Virus record (IMG/VR): IMGVR_UViG_3300050821_005588
Location: 1-40,732 of that record
Length of the DNA: 40,732 nt
From: a virus
Direction: 5' to 3' (one strand)
The notes below the pieces were generated by a model. It was not told the DNA's origin. It saw nothing but the letters and a program-made list of their open reading frames with translations, and ran no database searches. Of this stretch, positions 14,938 through 21,536 are shown piece after piece (the stretch's first letter is position 1; every line of letters starts with the position of its first letter). Both the position numbers and the translations under genes were made by a program.

Positions 14938-15318
14938 TTATCCTAAATATAGAATTTTATTCTCTGTTAAATAAATCACCATTTTTGCTAGCGCGTTGCA
15001 GATATTTTTATCCCATAAATTTTTTAATTCAATTTTATTTAACTTATCATTATATCCTACATACCATTCCTTTTCCCCTGATGGGACTATTCCAAAACTA
15101 TAATTAAGTCCATTTTTATCTATAAATTTCGGTAATAATTCTAATAGCTCGGAGGCGGTGTAGCATGGTAATCCTATTAAGCTTTTAGTTTGAAGCATAA
15201 CTTCCCATTTTTCTGCATATGGTATGTTGAACCATGCAAAATAACTTTCTTTTTTAACTCCTAACTCTTTAAGTTTTTTGCTTAGATCAAGTGAGGTGAC
15301 TATTTGTTCGAGGTTCAT
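14938..15318 (-). CDS. Conserved phage protein of unknown function
   Basis: 126 residues from the ATG at 15318, coupled to the previous gene by a TGATG overlap. The pattern MNLEQIVTSLDLSKKLKELG, then SYFAWF and TASELLELLPKFI, recurs in many unrelated phages, where it remains uncharacterised. The C-terminal half ends in ICNALAKMVIYLTENKIL, a helix. No catalytic motif visible. Confidence 0.75.
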   Translation of the reverse strand: MNLEQIVTSLDLSKKLKELGVKKESYFAWFNIPYAEKWEVMLQTKSLIGLPCYTASELLELLPKFIDKNGLNYSFGIVPSGEKEWYVGYNDKLNKIELKNLWDKNICNALAKMVIYLTENKILYLG

Positions 15319-15488
15319 CAATTATTTCCTTTAACTGAGTCAACAAAATTTTTAACTAATTTTTCGGATAAAGGTAAATAAATAATTTTATCATCCCATG
15401 GTATATTGTTTTCTTTAAAATATTTTTCCCATTTTTTTCTTCTTTCAATCATTAATTTTGCTTTTAATTTTATTTGTTCTATATTCAT
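15318..15488 (-). CDS. Small hypothetical protein
   Basis: 56 residues from the ATG at 15488 (GGGAG upstream; ATGA overlap with the preceding gene). Basic helix IKLKAKLMIERRKKWEKYFK, then IPWDDKIIYLPLSEK. No family recognised. Confidence 0.65.
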   Translation of the reverse strand: MNIEQIKLKAKLMIERRKKWEKYFKENNIPWDDKIIYLPLSEKLVKNFVDSVKGNN

Positions 15489-15793
15489 TCTACAATCTCC
15501 CAATCTGTTGATAAGATATCTTCAACCCAAATATGTAATGTTCTATCTTTTGCATTTGATAGTCCTTTTTCCCAACTTTTACGCCTTATTTTTTTACCTT
15601 CTTTAAACGCTTCAAAAACTTCAGGGAATGTTTTTCCTGGTTCTTCAATGATTTCCCAGTCATCTCCAACTAATTGAGATGCATGTAAAACATATCCAAG
15701 ATTTTCTTCTAAATTTAATATTGTATAGTCACTACTAGATAGCTTTATCGTTTTACCTTTTCGGAGTTCTGTTAATGCGAGTTCGAATTTCAT
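15485..15793 (-). CDS. Tandem DUF2829/Tad2-like protein, possible Thoeris inhibitor
   Basis: 102 residues built as two related halves. Each begins with a GK(K/T)I motif after a helix (LTELRKGKTIKL; FEAFKEGKKIRRKSW) and ends in DDWEII or LSTDWEIV, which is the DUF2829 (Thoeris anti-defence Tad2-like) pattern. Residues 1-50 are the diverged copy; 54-102 are closer to consensus, with RRKSW and VEDIL. Tad2 proteins bind the cyclic ADP-ribose-type signal of Thoeris; whether this duplicated form does is inference. Only the second copy keeps the R-R-x-S-W segment. Confidence 0.7.
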   Translation of the reverse strand: MKFELALTELRKGKTIKLSSSDYTILNLEENLGYVLHASQLVGDDWEIIEEPGKTFPEVFEAFKEGKKIRRKSWEKGLSNAKDRTLHIWVEDILSTDWEIVE

Positions 15794-15795
15794 TA

Positions 15796-15990
15796 TTATT
15801 CACCTTTCATTAATTTGATTAATTGATAAAAAGCTATTTCTTTTTTCTCTAGTGTTTCATAGATAGAGTTGTAAGTATTTTTGCTATCCATAACTATAGT
15901 TATCCATAAATATTCTTCTTTTGAATAAATAGATTCTATTTTATTAACTGAGACATACATTGGAGTTTCACCTTGTATTTCAAATATCAT
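15796..15990 (-). CDS. Small hypothetical protein
   Basis: 64 residues, with an ATGA overlap to the Lar/DUF551 gene. An N-terminal beta-rich part (IFEIQGETPMYVSVNKIESI) is followed by a helix (FYQLIKLMKGE). It resembles short phage proteins that start with a strand, then a V-N-x-I segment, but no function is known. Confidence 0.65.
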   Translation of the reverse strand: MIFEIQGETPMYVSVNKIESIYSKEEYLWITIVMDSKNTYNSIYETLEKKEIAFYQLIKLMKGE

Positions 15991-16331
15991 TCTGTGGTTT
16001 CCTTTGGTGGGGTTGGTAGGGGTTGCCAGAATATCGGAGATTCATCTAGTATAAATTCCCATCCTCCAAATATATCTATATTTGATACTTTCATTTTTCC
16101 ATTACGAAAAAAACAAAGTACTTTTACATATTCTAATGGCAATGAATTTTCGCATGATATCCACTGCGATGCGCGGGTGTTCCACAATTCTTTCGTTTTT
16201 TCTACGCAATCAGAATAGCCTGTTTCTGCGCCACAACTTTCACATTCAATAAAAATAGTTCCTATATATTGCTCATCATTAAAAGATAATTCGTTTGAAC
16301 TGCAAAACGGACAATTTTTTAAATCTTCCAT
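15987..16331 (-). CDS. Lar-type zinc ribbon fused to DUF551
   Basis: 114 residues in two parts. Residues 1-52 are a Lar-family zinc ribbon: CPFC (7-10), then CESCG, and the terminal ELWNTRA typical of the family; Lar relieves host type I restriction. Residues 56-110 are DUF551: WISCENSLPLEYVKVL...FWQPLPTPP. Fusions of these two are known in phages. Likely role: protection of incoming DNA or interaction with host proteins; the second domain's function is unknown. Confidence 0.85.
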   Translation of the reverse strand: MEDLKNCPFCSSNELSFNDEQYIGTIFIECESCGAETGYSDCVEKTKELWNTRASQWISCENSLPLEYVKVLCFFRNGKMKVSNIDIFGGWEFILDESPIFWQPLPTPPKETTE

Positions 16332-16540
16332 TATTTAGATTCCTCGTTGAATTTTCTGTTTCTTACATTCCTAAAACTATCTTTCATTTTGCACATTTGC
16401 CAAAAAACGAAATTACTCATTTGTGAAGCAGTCATAAATTTTCCTGTAATTTTAATATTTGTTTCTTCCATCCATTGTTTTTGTAACTCTACAAGTTCAT
16501 GTGTTACGTCTAGAGCATCACTAAAATCTATGTTAGTCAT
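16331..16540 (-). CDS. Small hypothetical protein
   Basis: 69 residues, helical, Met- and Lys-rich (LVELQKQWMEETNIKITGKF, FVFWQMCKMKDSF). One-base overlap with the next gene and ATGA overlap with the previous. No family recognised. Confidence 0.65.
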   Translation of the reverse strand: MTNIDFSDALDVTHELVELQKQWMEETNIKITGKFMTASQMSNFVFWQMCKMKDSFRNVRNRKFNEESK

Positions 16541-16704
16541 GATTTAGACTCCATGCTTTTAATAAATTTTTCTATCATTGGTTTGGCAAGTATATTTATA
16601 CGTTGTTGTGCTCCATCTACAAGTTCTTTAAAAATCAATATAGTATCTTTGCATCCTTGTTCGTAAGCTTCACATACTATTTTTGCTAATTCTTGTTTAG
16701 TCAT
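16537..16704 (-). CDS. Small hypothetical protein, 55 residues
   Basis: Below the usual ORF cutoff. ATGA overlaps at both ends lock it into the operon. Almost wholly helical: TKQELAKIVCEAYEQGCKD, then LVDGAQQRINILAKPMIEKF. No family recognised. Confidence 0.7.
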   Translation of the reverse strand: MTKQELAKIVCEAYEQGCKDTILIFKELVDGAQQRINILAKPMIEKFIKSMESKS

Positions 16705-17027
16705 TGTTTATACTCCATAAATTTTTTAGCCATTTCTATTCCTTCCTTTGTCGGTTTGAATCGTGCAATAGGTGATACACCATCCTTAGAAAAATGAGGA
16801 TCGAGTTCACCTTTTGTTTTTTGAATAAGTTCTTCTATTGAATGAATATATTCATAAACCATAACTTTTAATCCTTCAAAGTTTGTGCAATTAGGATAAT
16901 GAACTACTACCATTAAATAATCATTTATTTGTGAATGTAATAATATTGTATATCTCTTAGGATCTGGATTGCTGTTATTAACCGCATAAAGCGAGCTTGA
17001 ACATCTTTTATATAAAGATATACCCAT
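16701..17027 (-). CDS. Conserved uncharacterised phage protein (SPIARF type)
   Basis: 108 residues. It has the conserved blocks YKRCSSS, a NSNPDPKRY segment, VVVHYPNCTNFEGLKVMVY, LDPHF and SPIARFKPTKEG. I recognise these as a widespread family in phages and bacteria without assigned function. The strict conservation of polar motifs suggests an enzyme or binding fold. Overlaps both neighbours by 1-4 nt. Confidence 0.75.
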   Translation of the reverse strand: MGISLYKRCSSSLYAVNNSNPDPKRYTILLHSQINDYLMVVVHYPNCTNFEGLKVMVYEYIHSIEELIQKTKGELDPHFSKDGVSPIARFKPTKEGIEMAKKFMEYKQ

Positions 17028-17242
17028 TATTTAGCTCCTAAGAATTCTTTGTAAAATTTAGAGAAGTTTTTTTCTTTTAATAAAGATAAGTGATTATCAC
17101 AAACCCATAAGACATCATCTTCCCCACGGAAAATAGTTGTTCTTACTTCAACTTTTTTTAAAGATTTTTCATTGCATATCTTGCATCGTATTCCTGTCCA
17201 AGATTCAAGTTTTTTTATTATGCTATAACTTTGATGTTTCAT
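17027..17242 (-). CDS. Small putative zinc-binding protein
   Basis: 71 residues. CKIC (residues 20-23) and C-x-x-H in WVCDNHLSLL form a likely CCCH zinc site around a short beta unit. The C-terminus is a basic helix. Function unknown; ATGA overlap with the next gene. Confidence 0.7.
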   Translation of the reverse strand: MKHQSYSIIKKLESWTGIRCKICNEKSLKKVEVRTTIFRGEDDVLWVCDNHLSLLKEKNFSKFYKEFLGAK

Positions 17243-17409
17243 AATTTATTCTCCAAAAGTTCAGGGTTTTCGTTCACTAATTCATATTCTGCCTTGATAG
17301 ATAATTTAAATTTAGGTGGGTATTTCATTATTATTACATCGCCAATTTGTGCTTTTGAAATATCATCTTCCCCCATTTTAAATATTTTTTTTGTTATGAG
17401 TTCTTGCAT
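17239..17409 (-). CDS. Small hypothetical beta-rich protein
   Basis: 56 residues from the ATG at 17409, chosen because GGAG lies 7 nt upstream; an earlier in-frame start lies within the YopX-family gene. ISKAQIGDVIIMKYPPKFKL suggests a small beta barrel. No family recognised. Confidence 0.6.
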   Translation of the reverse strand: MQELITKKIFKMGEDDISKAQIGDVIIMKYPPKFKLSIKAEYELVNENPELLENKL

Positions 17410-17771
17410 AATAAATCTCCGTTTTCGTGAATGTTTCCGATTATTTCTAATCTTCTCTCTGGTTCCCATCCCGCTATAACTGTGAAGTCTTCACATAATT
17501 TATCGTACCATCCGAACATTCCATCTTTGAATTCAACGATATTTAAATCAAATGATATTTCATCACGTTTTAAGATGTCTGATTCAAATATAGGTAAATT
17601 GTTTTTGTCGTATAGGCCAGTGAATTGATCTAATTTAAAATATTCATCTTTTAATATCCCCATGTTTGAATGTAATTTACCATCTAAGCCTATTAATATT
17701 TCTTGATTATCATAAGTAGTGATAAATTCTTTTAAAGTATTGTCAAAAATTCTAAATTTTATTTTTCGCAT
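17394..17771 (-). CDS. YopX-family phage protein
   Basis: 125 residues with the family landmarks in order: MRKIKFRIFDNTLKEFI, then QFTGLYDKNNLPIFESDIL, a beta-rich middle, and RLEIIGNIHENGDLL at the C-terminus. YopX proteins are common in phages; their function is unknown. Overlaps both neighbours. Confidence 0.9.
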   Translation of the reverse strand: MRKIKFRIFDNTLKEFITTYDNQEILIGLDGKLHSNMGILKDEYFKLDQFTGLYDKNNLPIFESDILKRDEISFDLNIVEFKDGMFGWYDKLCEDFTVIAGWEPERRLEIIGNIHENGDLLCKNS

Positions 17772-18037
17772 GGGGGTTCCTTAAGTATTTTTGAAAAATC
17801 CATGAATGGATTTAAAAGTTCATGAAATATTTGATCTATATTTTTTTTAGCTTTGTAAGATTCTTCACTTCTGTTTCCTTTACTTTCATATATAGTATTA
17901 AACCAATCTCTTATATCCTTTAGTGGAAGAGTTACAAATCTATCATTTAAATAAAAAGTCAGCATAGGAGGGTAAAGGCGAAATGCATCTTGTCCTATTT
18001 CTATTGAAAAATGTTTTATTGGTTTTATTTCAGACAT
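17759..18037 (-). CDS. Hypothetical protein
   Basis: 92 residues. Beta-rich start (HFSIEIGQDAFRLYPPMLTF) then a helical region (IRDWFNTIYES) and a helical C-terminus. Overlaps both neighbours by 13 nt. It begins MSEIKP, like the next upstream gene (MSEIKF), perhaps from shared leader sequence rather than homology. Confidence 0.65.
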   Translation of the reverse strand: MSEIKPIKHFSIEIGQDAFRLYPPMLTFYLNDRFVTLPLKDIRDWFNTIYESKGNRSEESYKAKKNIDQIFHELLNPFMDFSKILKEPPCEK

Positions 18038-18255
18038 GGGATTTCCTTCTTATCTAATATATCTTGTATTCTTTTATGATCTTTCTCCATCCATGGGGCA
18101 TAAGGATTCATTCCTTTTTTTATAAAATGATTTTCTAAATCTTTTATAGAATATTTGGGTTTTTCTAATGCTTTTAACAATTGTTTTTCATAATCCGTTA
18201 ATTCTATTCCTTTCATTTTTTTAAATTCCATTTGTGTAAATTTTATTTCTGACAT
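18025..18255 (-). CDS. Hypothetical protein
   Basis: 76 residues, helical and basic (IELTDYEKQLLKALEKPKYS, YAPWMEKDHKRIQDILDKK). No family recognised. AAGGAA before the ATG. Confidence 0.65.
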   Translation of the reverse strand: MSEIKFTQMEFKKMKGIELTDYEKQLLKALEKPKYSIKDLENHFIKKGMNPYAPWMEKDHKRIQDILDKKEIPCLK

Positions 18256-18273
18256 GGGGGTTCCTTATAACGA

Positions 18274-18351
18274 TCAGGTTATTATCTTTATTATTAAAAT
18301 GAAAAATAAAGCAACAATTATAGATGTAGATAACATTATTATTTCGGACAT
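18274..18351 (-). CDS. Membrane micropeptide, 25 residues
   Basis: MSEIIMLSTS then a single membrane helix (IIVALFFILIIKIIT). A near-perfect AAGGAG lies 6 nt before ATG and overlaps the stop of the previous gene. The strong ribosome site and uninterrupted hydrophobic core support a real micropeptide that would insert in the host membrane. Confidence 0.6.
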   Translation of the reverse strand: MSEIIMLSTSIIVALFFILIIKIIT

Positions 18352-18361
18352 CGTGAACTCC

Positions 18362-18529
18362 TTATTTTATATTAAAAAACAAATCTATTTTATGAACTAT
18401 AATTCTAGTTATTGCTAAAGCAAGCTCTGAAGTAATTGTTAAAAAACTAAATATTATAAAAAATGTGGTTATACCTATTATTGCAATTAAAATAATTTTT
18501 ATGAGGTTTTTAATTGTTATTTTACGCAT
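18362..18529 (-). CDS. Small membrane protein, 55 residues
   Basis: AAGGAA 7 nt before ATG. A basic start (MRKITIKNLIK) is followed by a long hydrophobic stretch (IILIAIIGITTFFIIFSFL), one or two passes, and a C-terminal tail ending in DLFFNIK. No family recognised. Its stop merges with the ribosome site of the 25-residue peptide. Confidence 0.65.
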   Translation of the reverse strand: MRKITIKNLIKIILIAIIGITTFFIIFSFLTITSELALAITRIIVHKIDLFFNIK

Positions 18530-18573
18530 TGTGAATTCCTTAATTTTAATGTAGAGGATAAAGCTATTTTTAT

Positions 18574-18819
18574 TTAAATGTTGTTGTATCCTTCTTCTCT
18601 TGATTCTATCATTTCAACAAATTCTATGACTGCGCTCATCATTGTTGTATCAGAATTTCTATTAATTATTTTTTGTTCTATAGCCCATCTGCAAGAGTTA
18701 ATACAAGTATTAAATTCGTAACCATCTTCTATTAATTGATTTTTAAAGTTTTTCAAAAGAGACATTCCACGAACAACGCAAGAGTTAAAGTCAGTGTGAT
18801 CAAAATTATTGTTTAGCAT
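18574..18819 (-). CDS. Hypothetical protein
   Basis: 81 residues with AAGGAA upstream. Helical with three Cys (SCVVRG, NTCINSCRWA) and an acidic tail. No family recognised. It follows the terminator after the first gene of the operon, so it depends on read-through or a local promoter. Confidence 0.65.
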   Translation of the reverse strand: MLNNNFDHTDFNSCVVRGMSLLKNFKNQLIEDGYEFNTCINSCRWAIEQKIINRNSDTTMMSAVIEFVEMIESREEGYNNI

Positions 18820-18863
18820 TTTTGTTTCCTTTTGTTAAGTTTTTGGTTTAAAAAATTTTATAT

Positions 18864-18885
18864 AAAAAAAAGGCGGTTAACCGCC
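18864..18885 (-). terminator. Terminator after the first accessory gene
   Basis: On the minus strand GGCGG-TTAA-CCGCC is followed by eight T. It lies 10 nt beyond the stop of the 91-residue gene, so that gene may be made in excess while the rest of the operon is read by read-through or antitermination. Confidence 0.85.
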
Positions 18886-18894
18886 CATAGTCGG

Positions 18895-19170
18895 TTATTT
18901 GTAAATATTATTTTTTTCTGCTACTTCAAAAGCTTTTTTATAAAGTGGATGATCATTAAATAAAAGTACTCTTCCTGTTTCAAAATAATCTTCTCTTGAA
19001 TCGGTTTCGTTTTTGTATTCTGTTTCAAATATTTTACCTAATGATCGGTCAAAATCTTTTGCATAAATCCATACGCATTCACGTCCGCTTATGTGATTTC
19101 CTACTGAATATCTTACTCTTGCTTTAATTGTTCCGTTGGTTACGTTGTATTTGTTAAATTTAATAGTCAT
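18895..19170 (-). CDS. Conserved phage protein, first gene of the accessory operon
   Basis: 91 residues from the ATG at 19170, which has AAGGAA; upstream codons in the frame lie in the promoter leader. The pattern MTIKFNKYNVTNGTIKARV, then GRECVWIYAKDF and NETDSREDYFETGRVLLF plus HPLY is a family I recognise from many phages, uncharacterised. As the promoter-proximal, separately terminated gene it is likely the most abundant product of the operon. Confidence 0.8.
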   Translation of the reverse strand: MTIKFNKYNVTNGTIKARVRYSVGNHISGRECVWIYAKDFDRSLGKIFETEYKNETDSREDYFETGRVLLFNDHPLYKKAFEVAEKNNIYK

Positions 19171-19209
19171 TTCGTTTTTCCTTTTATTTATGTTGTCTTG
19201 ATGAAAGAG

Positions 19210-19238
19210 AGTGTACGACAATAGTCGGACAATGTAAA
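19210..19238 (-). promoter_or_regulatory. Promoter of the accessory operon
   Basis: On the minus strand TTTACA (-35), 17 nt, TACACT (-10), about 35 nt before the first gene. ACAAT/GTCGGAC motifs repeat across the spacer and could bind a regulator. It is back-to-back with the late promoter. Confidence 0.6.
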
Positions 19239-19266
19239 GAGGTAAATGAGGATATTTTTAAAAGAA

Positions 19267-19294
19267 TTGAAATTATTTTGCAGTGTGCTATATT
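19267..19294 (+). promoter_or_regulatory. Promoter of the late (packaging and virion) operon
   Basis: TTGAAA, 16 nt, TATATT: a good sigma-70-type match about 20 nt before the first late gene. All genes from here to the right end of the window run rightward. Confidence 0.65.
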
Positions 19295-19313
19295 TGAGCG
19301 AAAAGGATTTATT

Positions 19314-19535
19314 ATGCAAAGATGTAGCGTATGCGTAGGTTCAGGGCAGGTCATGGGCGGCGGGATGATGATACAAGAATGTCATGTCTGTGATGGCGCT
19401 GGAAAAGTAAATGCAGCTTATCAAGAATCTGTCGATAGAATTAAAGAGACCGGACTTGATGATATTCAAGCTAAGAATTTCTTAAATGATGAATTGAAGA
19501 AGGTTGGCAAACGTGGCAGAGCAAAAAGACAATAA
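19314..19535 (+). CDS. DnaJ-type zinc-finger protein before terminase
   Basis: 73 residues from the ATG at 19314 (AAAAGG upstream); an earlier in-frame ATG lies inside the promoter. Residues 4-32 hold two CxxCxGxG motifs (CSVCVGSG and CHVCDGAG), the DnaJ central zinc-finger pattern, followed by a helical basic tail (KKVGKRGRAKRQ). It overlaps the terminase small subunit by 23 nt, so it may help DNA packaging or bind late transcripts; function is inferred only from motif and place. Confidence 0.75.
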   Translation: MQRCSVCVGSGQVMGGGMMIQECHVCDGAGKVNAAYQESVDRIKETGLDDIQAKNFLNDELKKVGKRGRAKRQ

Positions 19536-19953
19536 AAAGCCCTTCGGAAGACCAACGAAATATACGCCTGAATATGGTGAAGAAATTTGTTGTTATATCG
19601 CTTCTCATTTTATGGGAATAGAAAAATTATCTGAGTTATATCCTCATCTTCCATGCGAAAAAACAATCTCAAATTGGATCAGAAAACACCCTGACTTTTT
19701 ACGGTCTTACCTACAAGCTAAAGAAGTTCAAGCGCATTTAATGATGGAAAAAGCGATAGATATTGCTAATAGAGATTTATATGAAGATGATAGTTTATTA
19801 AAAATAAATAGAGATAAATTAAAGATTGATACTATTAAGTTCTCAACTGTTAAACTTAATCCTACACATTATGGTGACAAAAAAGAACAGAAACTTAATA
19901 TAGATATATCAGAATCAAAAGTCAGAGACGCATCTAGTTCATATGATCATTGA
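19513..19953 (+). CDS. terS: Terminase small subunit, Sf6-like
   Basis: 146 residues from the GTG at 19513, which has AAGG 9 nt upstream; the TTG at 19504 is too close to that site. GRPTKYTPEYGEEICCYIAS and CEKTISNWIRKHPDFLRSYL form the helix-turn-helix DNA-recognition domain of Sf6-type small terminases. The rest is an oligomerising helical part. It recognises the phage packaging site and hands DNA to the large subunit. Overlaps the latter by 11 nt. Confidence 0.85.
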   Translation: MAEQKDNKKPFGRPTKYTPEYGEEICCYIASHFMGIEKLSELYPHLPCEKTISNWIRKHPDFLRSYLQAKEVQAHLMMEKAIDIANRDLYEDDSLLKINRDKLKIDTIKFSTVKLNPTHYGDKKEQKLNIDISESKVRDASSSYDH

Positions 19954-21460
19954 TCAAAACATTAAACATCGGATGGTGAATTCATTACGTTATTTCACTC
20001 AAATATTTTATCATGTAAGAACAGGAAGAAAATTTGAGTTAAGTGAACCGCCAGGTCGAGAATCTCATTACATCACAATTTGTCGAGAGCTTGTAAAAGT
20101 TTTCGATGGTAAAACAAAACGTTTAATTATTAATGTTCCCCCTCGATATGGAAAAACTGAATTACTTATACATTTCACTGCTTGGGCAATGGCTCAATAT
20201 CCTGATTCTAATTTTCTCTATATAAGTTATGCGCATTCACTTGCAAAGAAACAAACTCAAACTATACGTTCAATATTGCAATTGAATGATTATCATGAAT
20301 ACTTTGGAGTAAGACTTAAAGATGACACGAGCGCAAAAGATAATTTTGAAACGACAAATTCGGGATCTGTCTATGCGGCTGGAGCAGGCGGCTCTATCAC
20401 TGGTCGTGGTGCTGGTATCAAAGGAATTCAACGCTTCGGTGGCGCAATCATTATTGACGACATTCATAAGCCGGATGAAGTATCTAGTGATACTATTAGA
20501 GAAGGTATAAATGATTGGTACTACAATACGTTACAATCACGTATTAATTCTCCTGATACACCTATCATATTCATTGGTCAGCGTTTGCATGAGGATGATC
20601 TCGCGGCGAGATTGATAGCAAGTGGTGAATGGGATACTTTGATTATTCCTGCGATTGATGCGGCTGGAAATCCATTACATCCACAGATGCATGACCTAAA
20701 AACTTTAAAGCGCATGCAAGAAGAATCACCCTATACTTTTGCAGCGCAATATCAACAAAACCCACAACCCGCAGGCGGTGGTATATTTAAGCCTGAGTGG
20801 TTCGTAACACATGAGCATGAGCCGCATATTCTTGCTACATTTATCACAGTCGATAGTGCAGAGACAGATAAAGACTATAACGATGCGACTGTATTTTCAT
20901 TCTGGGGATTATATAAAATTAAAGTAGGTGATGTTGAATCTGATCAATACGGATTACATTGGATTAACTGTATTGAACTAAGAGTTGAACCAAAAGATTT
21001 AAAAAACTCTTTCCTAAACTTTTATGCTGATTGCATGAAACATAAAGTTAAACCTACACTTGCAGCAATAGAAAAGAAATCAACAGGTGTAACACTATTG
21101 TCTGTATTAAAAGAATATCAAGGCTTACAACTTATTGAAATTGAACGCACAAAAGCTAGCGGAAGTAAGACAGCACGTTTTCTGGAAGCTCAACAATATG
21201 TGGCGCAAAGACTCGTTAGCTTGCCGACTTATGGTCGTCATACAGATATGTGCATTGAACATTGCCGTAAGATCACTGCTAACGATTCGCACAGGTTCGA
21301 TGATATTGCTGATACCATGTACGACGCTATTAAGCTCGCACTTATTGATAAGACAGTTGTTATTATGCACAAGAACAAAAAGCCTTCGAATGAGTTGGCG
21401 AGTTACTTATTAAGTACCACAAATAAAATAGATAGACTAAAGAGAGATGCTTATAGGTAA
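19943..21460 (+). CDS. terL: Terminase large subunit
   Basis: 505 residues, standard length. The ATPase has Walker A PPRYGKTE (66-73), Walker B AIIIDD (168-173, acidic pair 172-173) and RGAGIKG just before it. The RNase-H-like nuclease has ITVDSAETDKDYNDAT (Asp304, Asp314), AAIEKKS (Glu377) and HRFDDIADT (Asp453/454/457). It powers genome packaging into the procapsid through the portal and cuts the concatemer. No truncation is seen. Confidence 0.95.
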   Translation: MIIDQNIKHRMVNSLRYFTQIFYHVRTGRKFELSEPPGRESHYITICRELVKVFDGKTKRLIINVPPRYGKTELLIHFTAWAMAQYPDSNFLYISYAHSLAKKQTQTIRSILQLNDYHEYFGVRLKDDTSAKDNFETTNSGSVYAAGAGGSITGRGAGIKGIQRFGGAIIIDDIHKPDEVSSDTIREGINDWYYNTLQSRINSPDTPIIFIGQRLHEDDLAARLIASGEWDTLIIPAIDAAGNPLHPQMHDLKTLKRMQEESPYTFAAQYQQNPQPAGGGIFKPEWFVTHEHEPHILATFITVDSAETDKDYNDATVFSFWGLYKIKVGDVESDQYGLHWINCIELRVEPKDLKNSFLNFYADCMKHKVKPTLAAIEKKSTGVTLLSVLKEYQGLQLIEIERTKASGSKTARFLEAQQYVAQRLVSLPTYGRHTDMCIEHCRKITANDSHRFDDIADTMYDAIKLALIDKTVVIMHKNKKPSNELASYLLSTTNKIDRLKRDAYR

Positions 21461-21536
21461 AGAATTTGATTATATATAATAATCTACTTTTGAGTATAAT
21501 GACAACAATCTCAACATAAATAATAGAGGCTATCAC

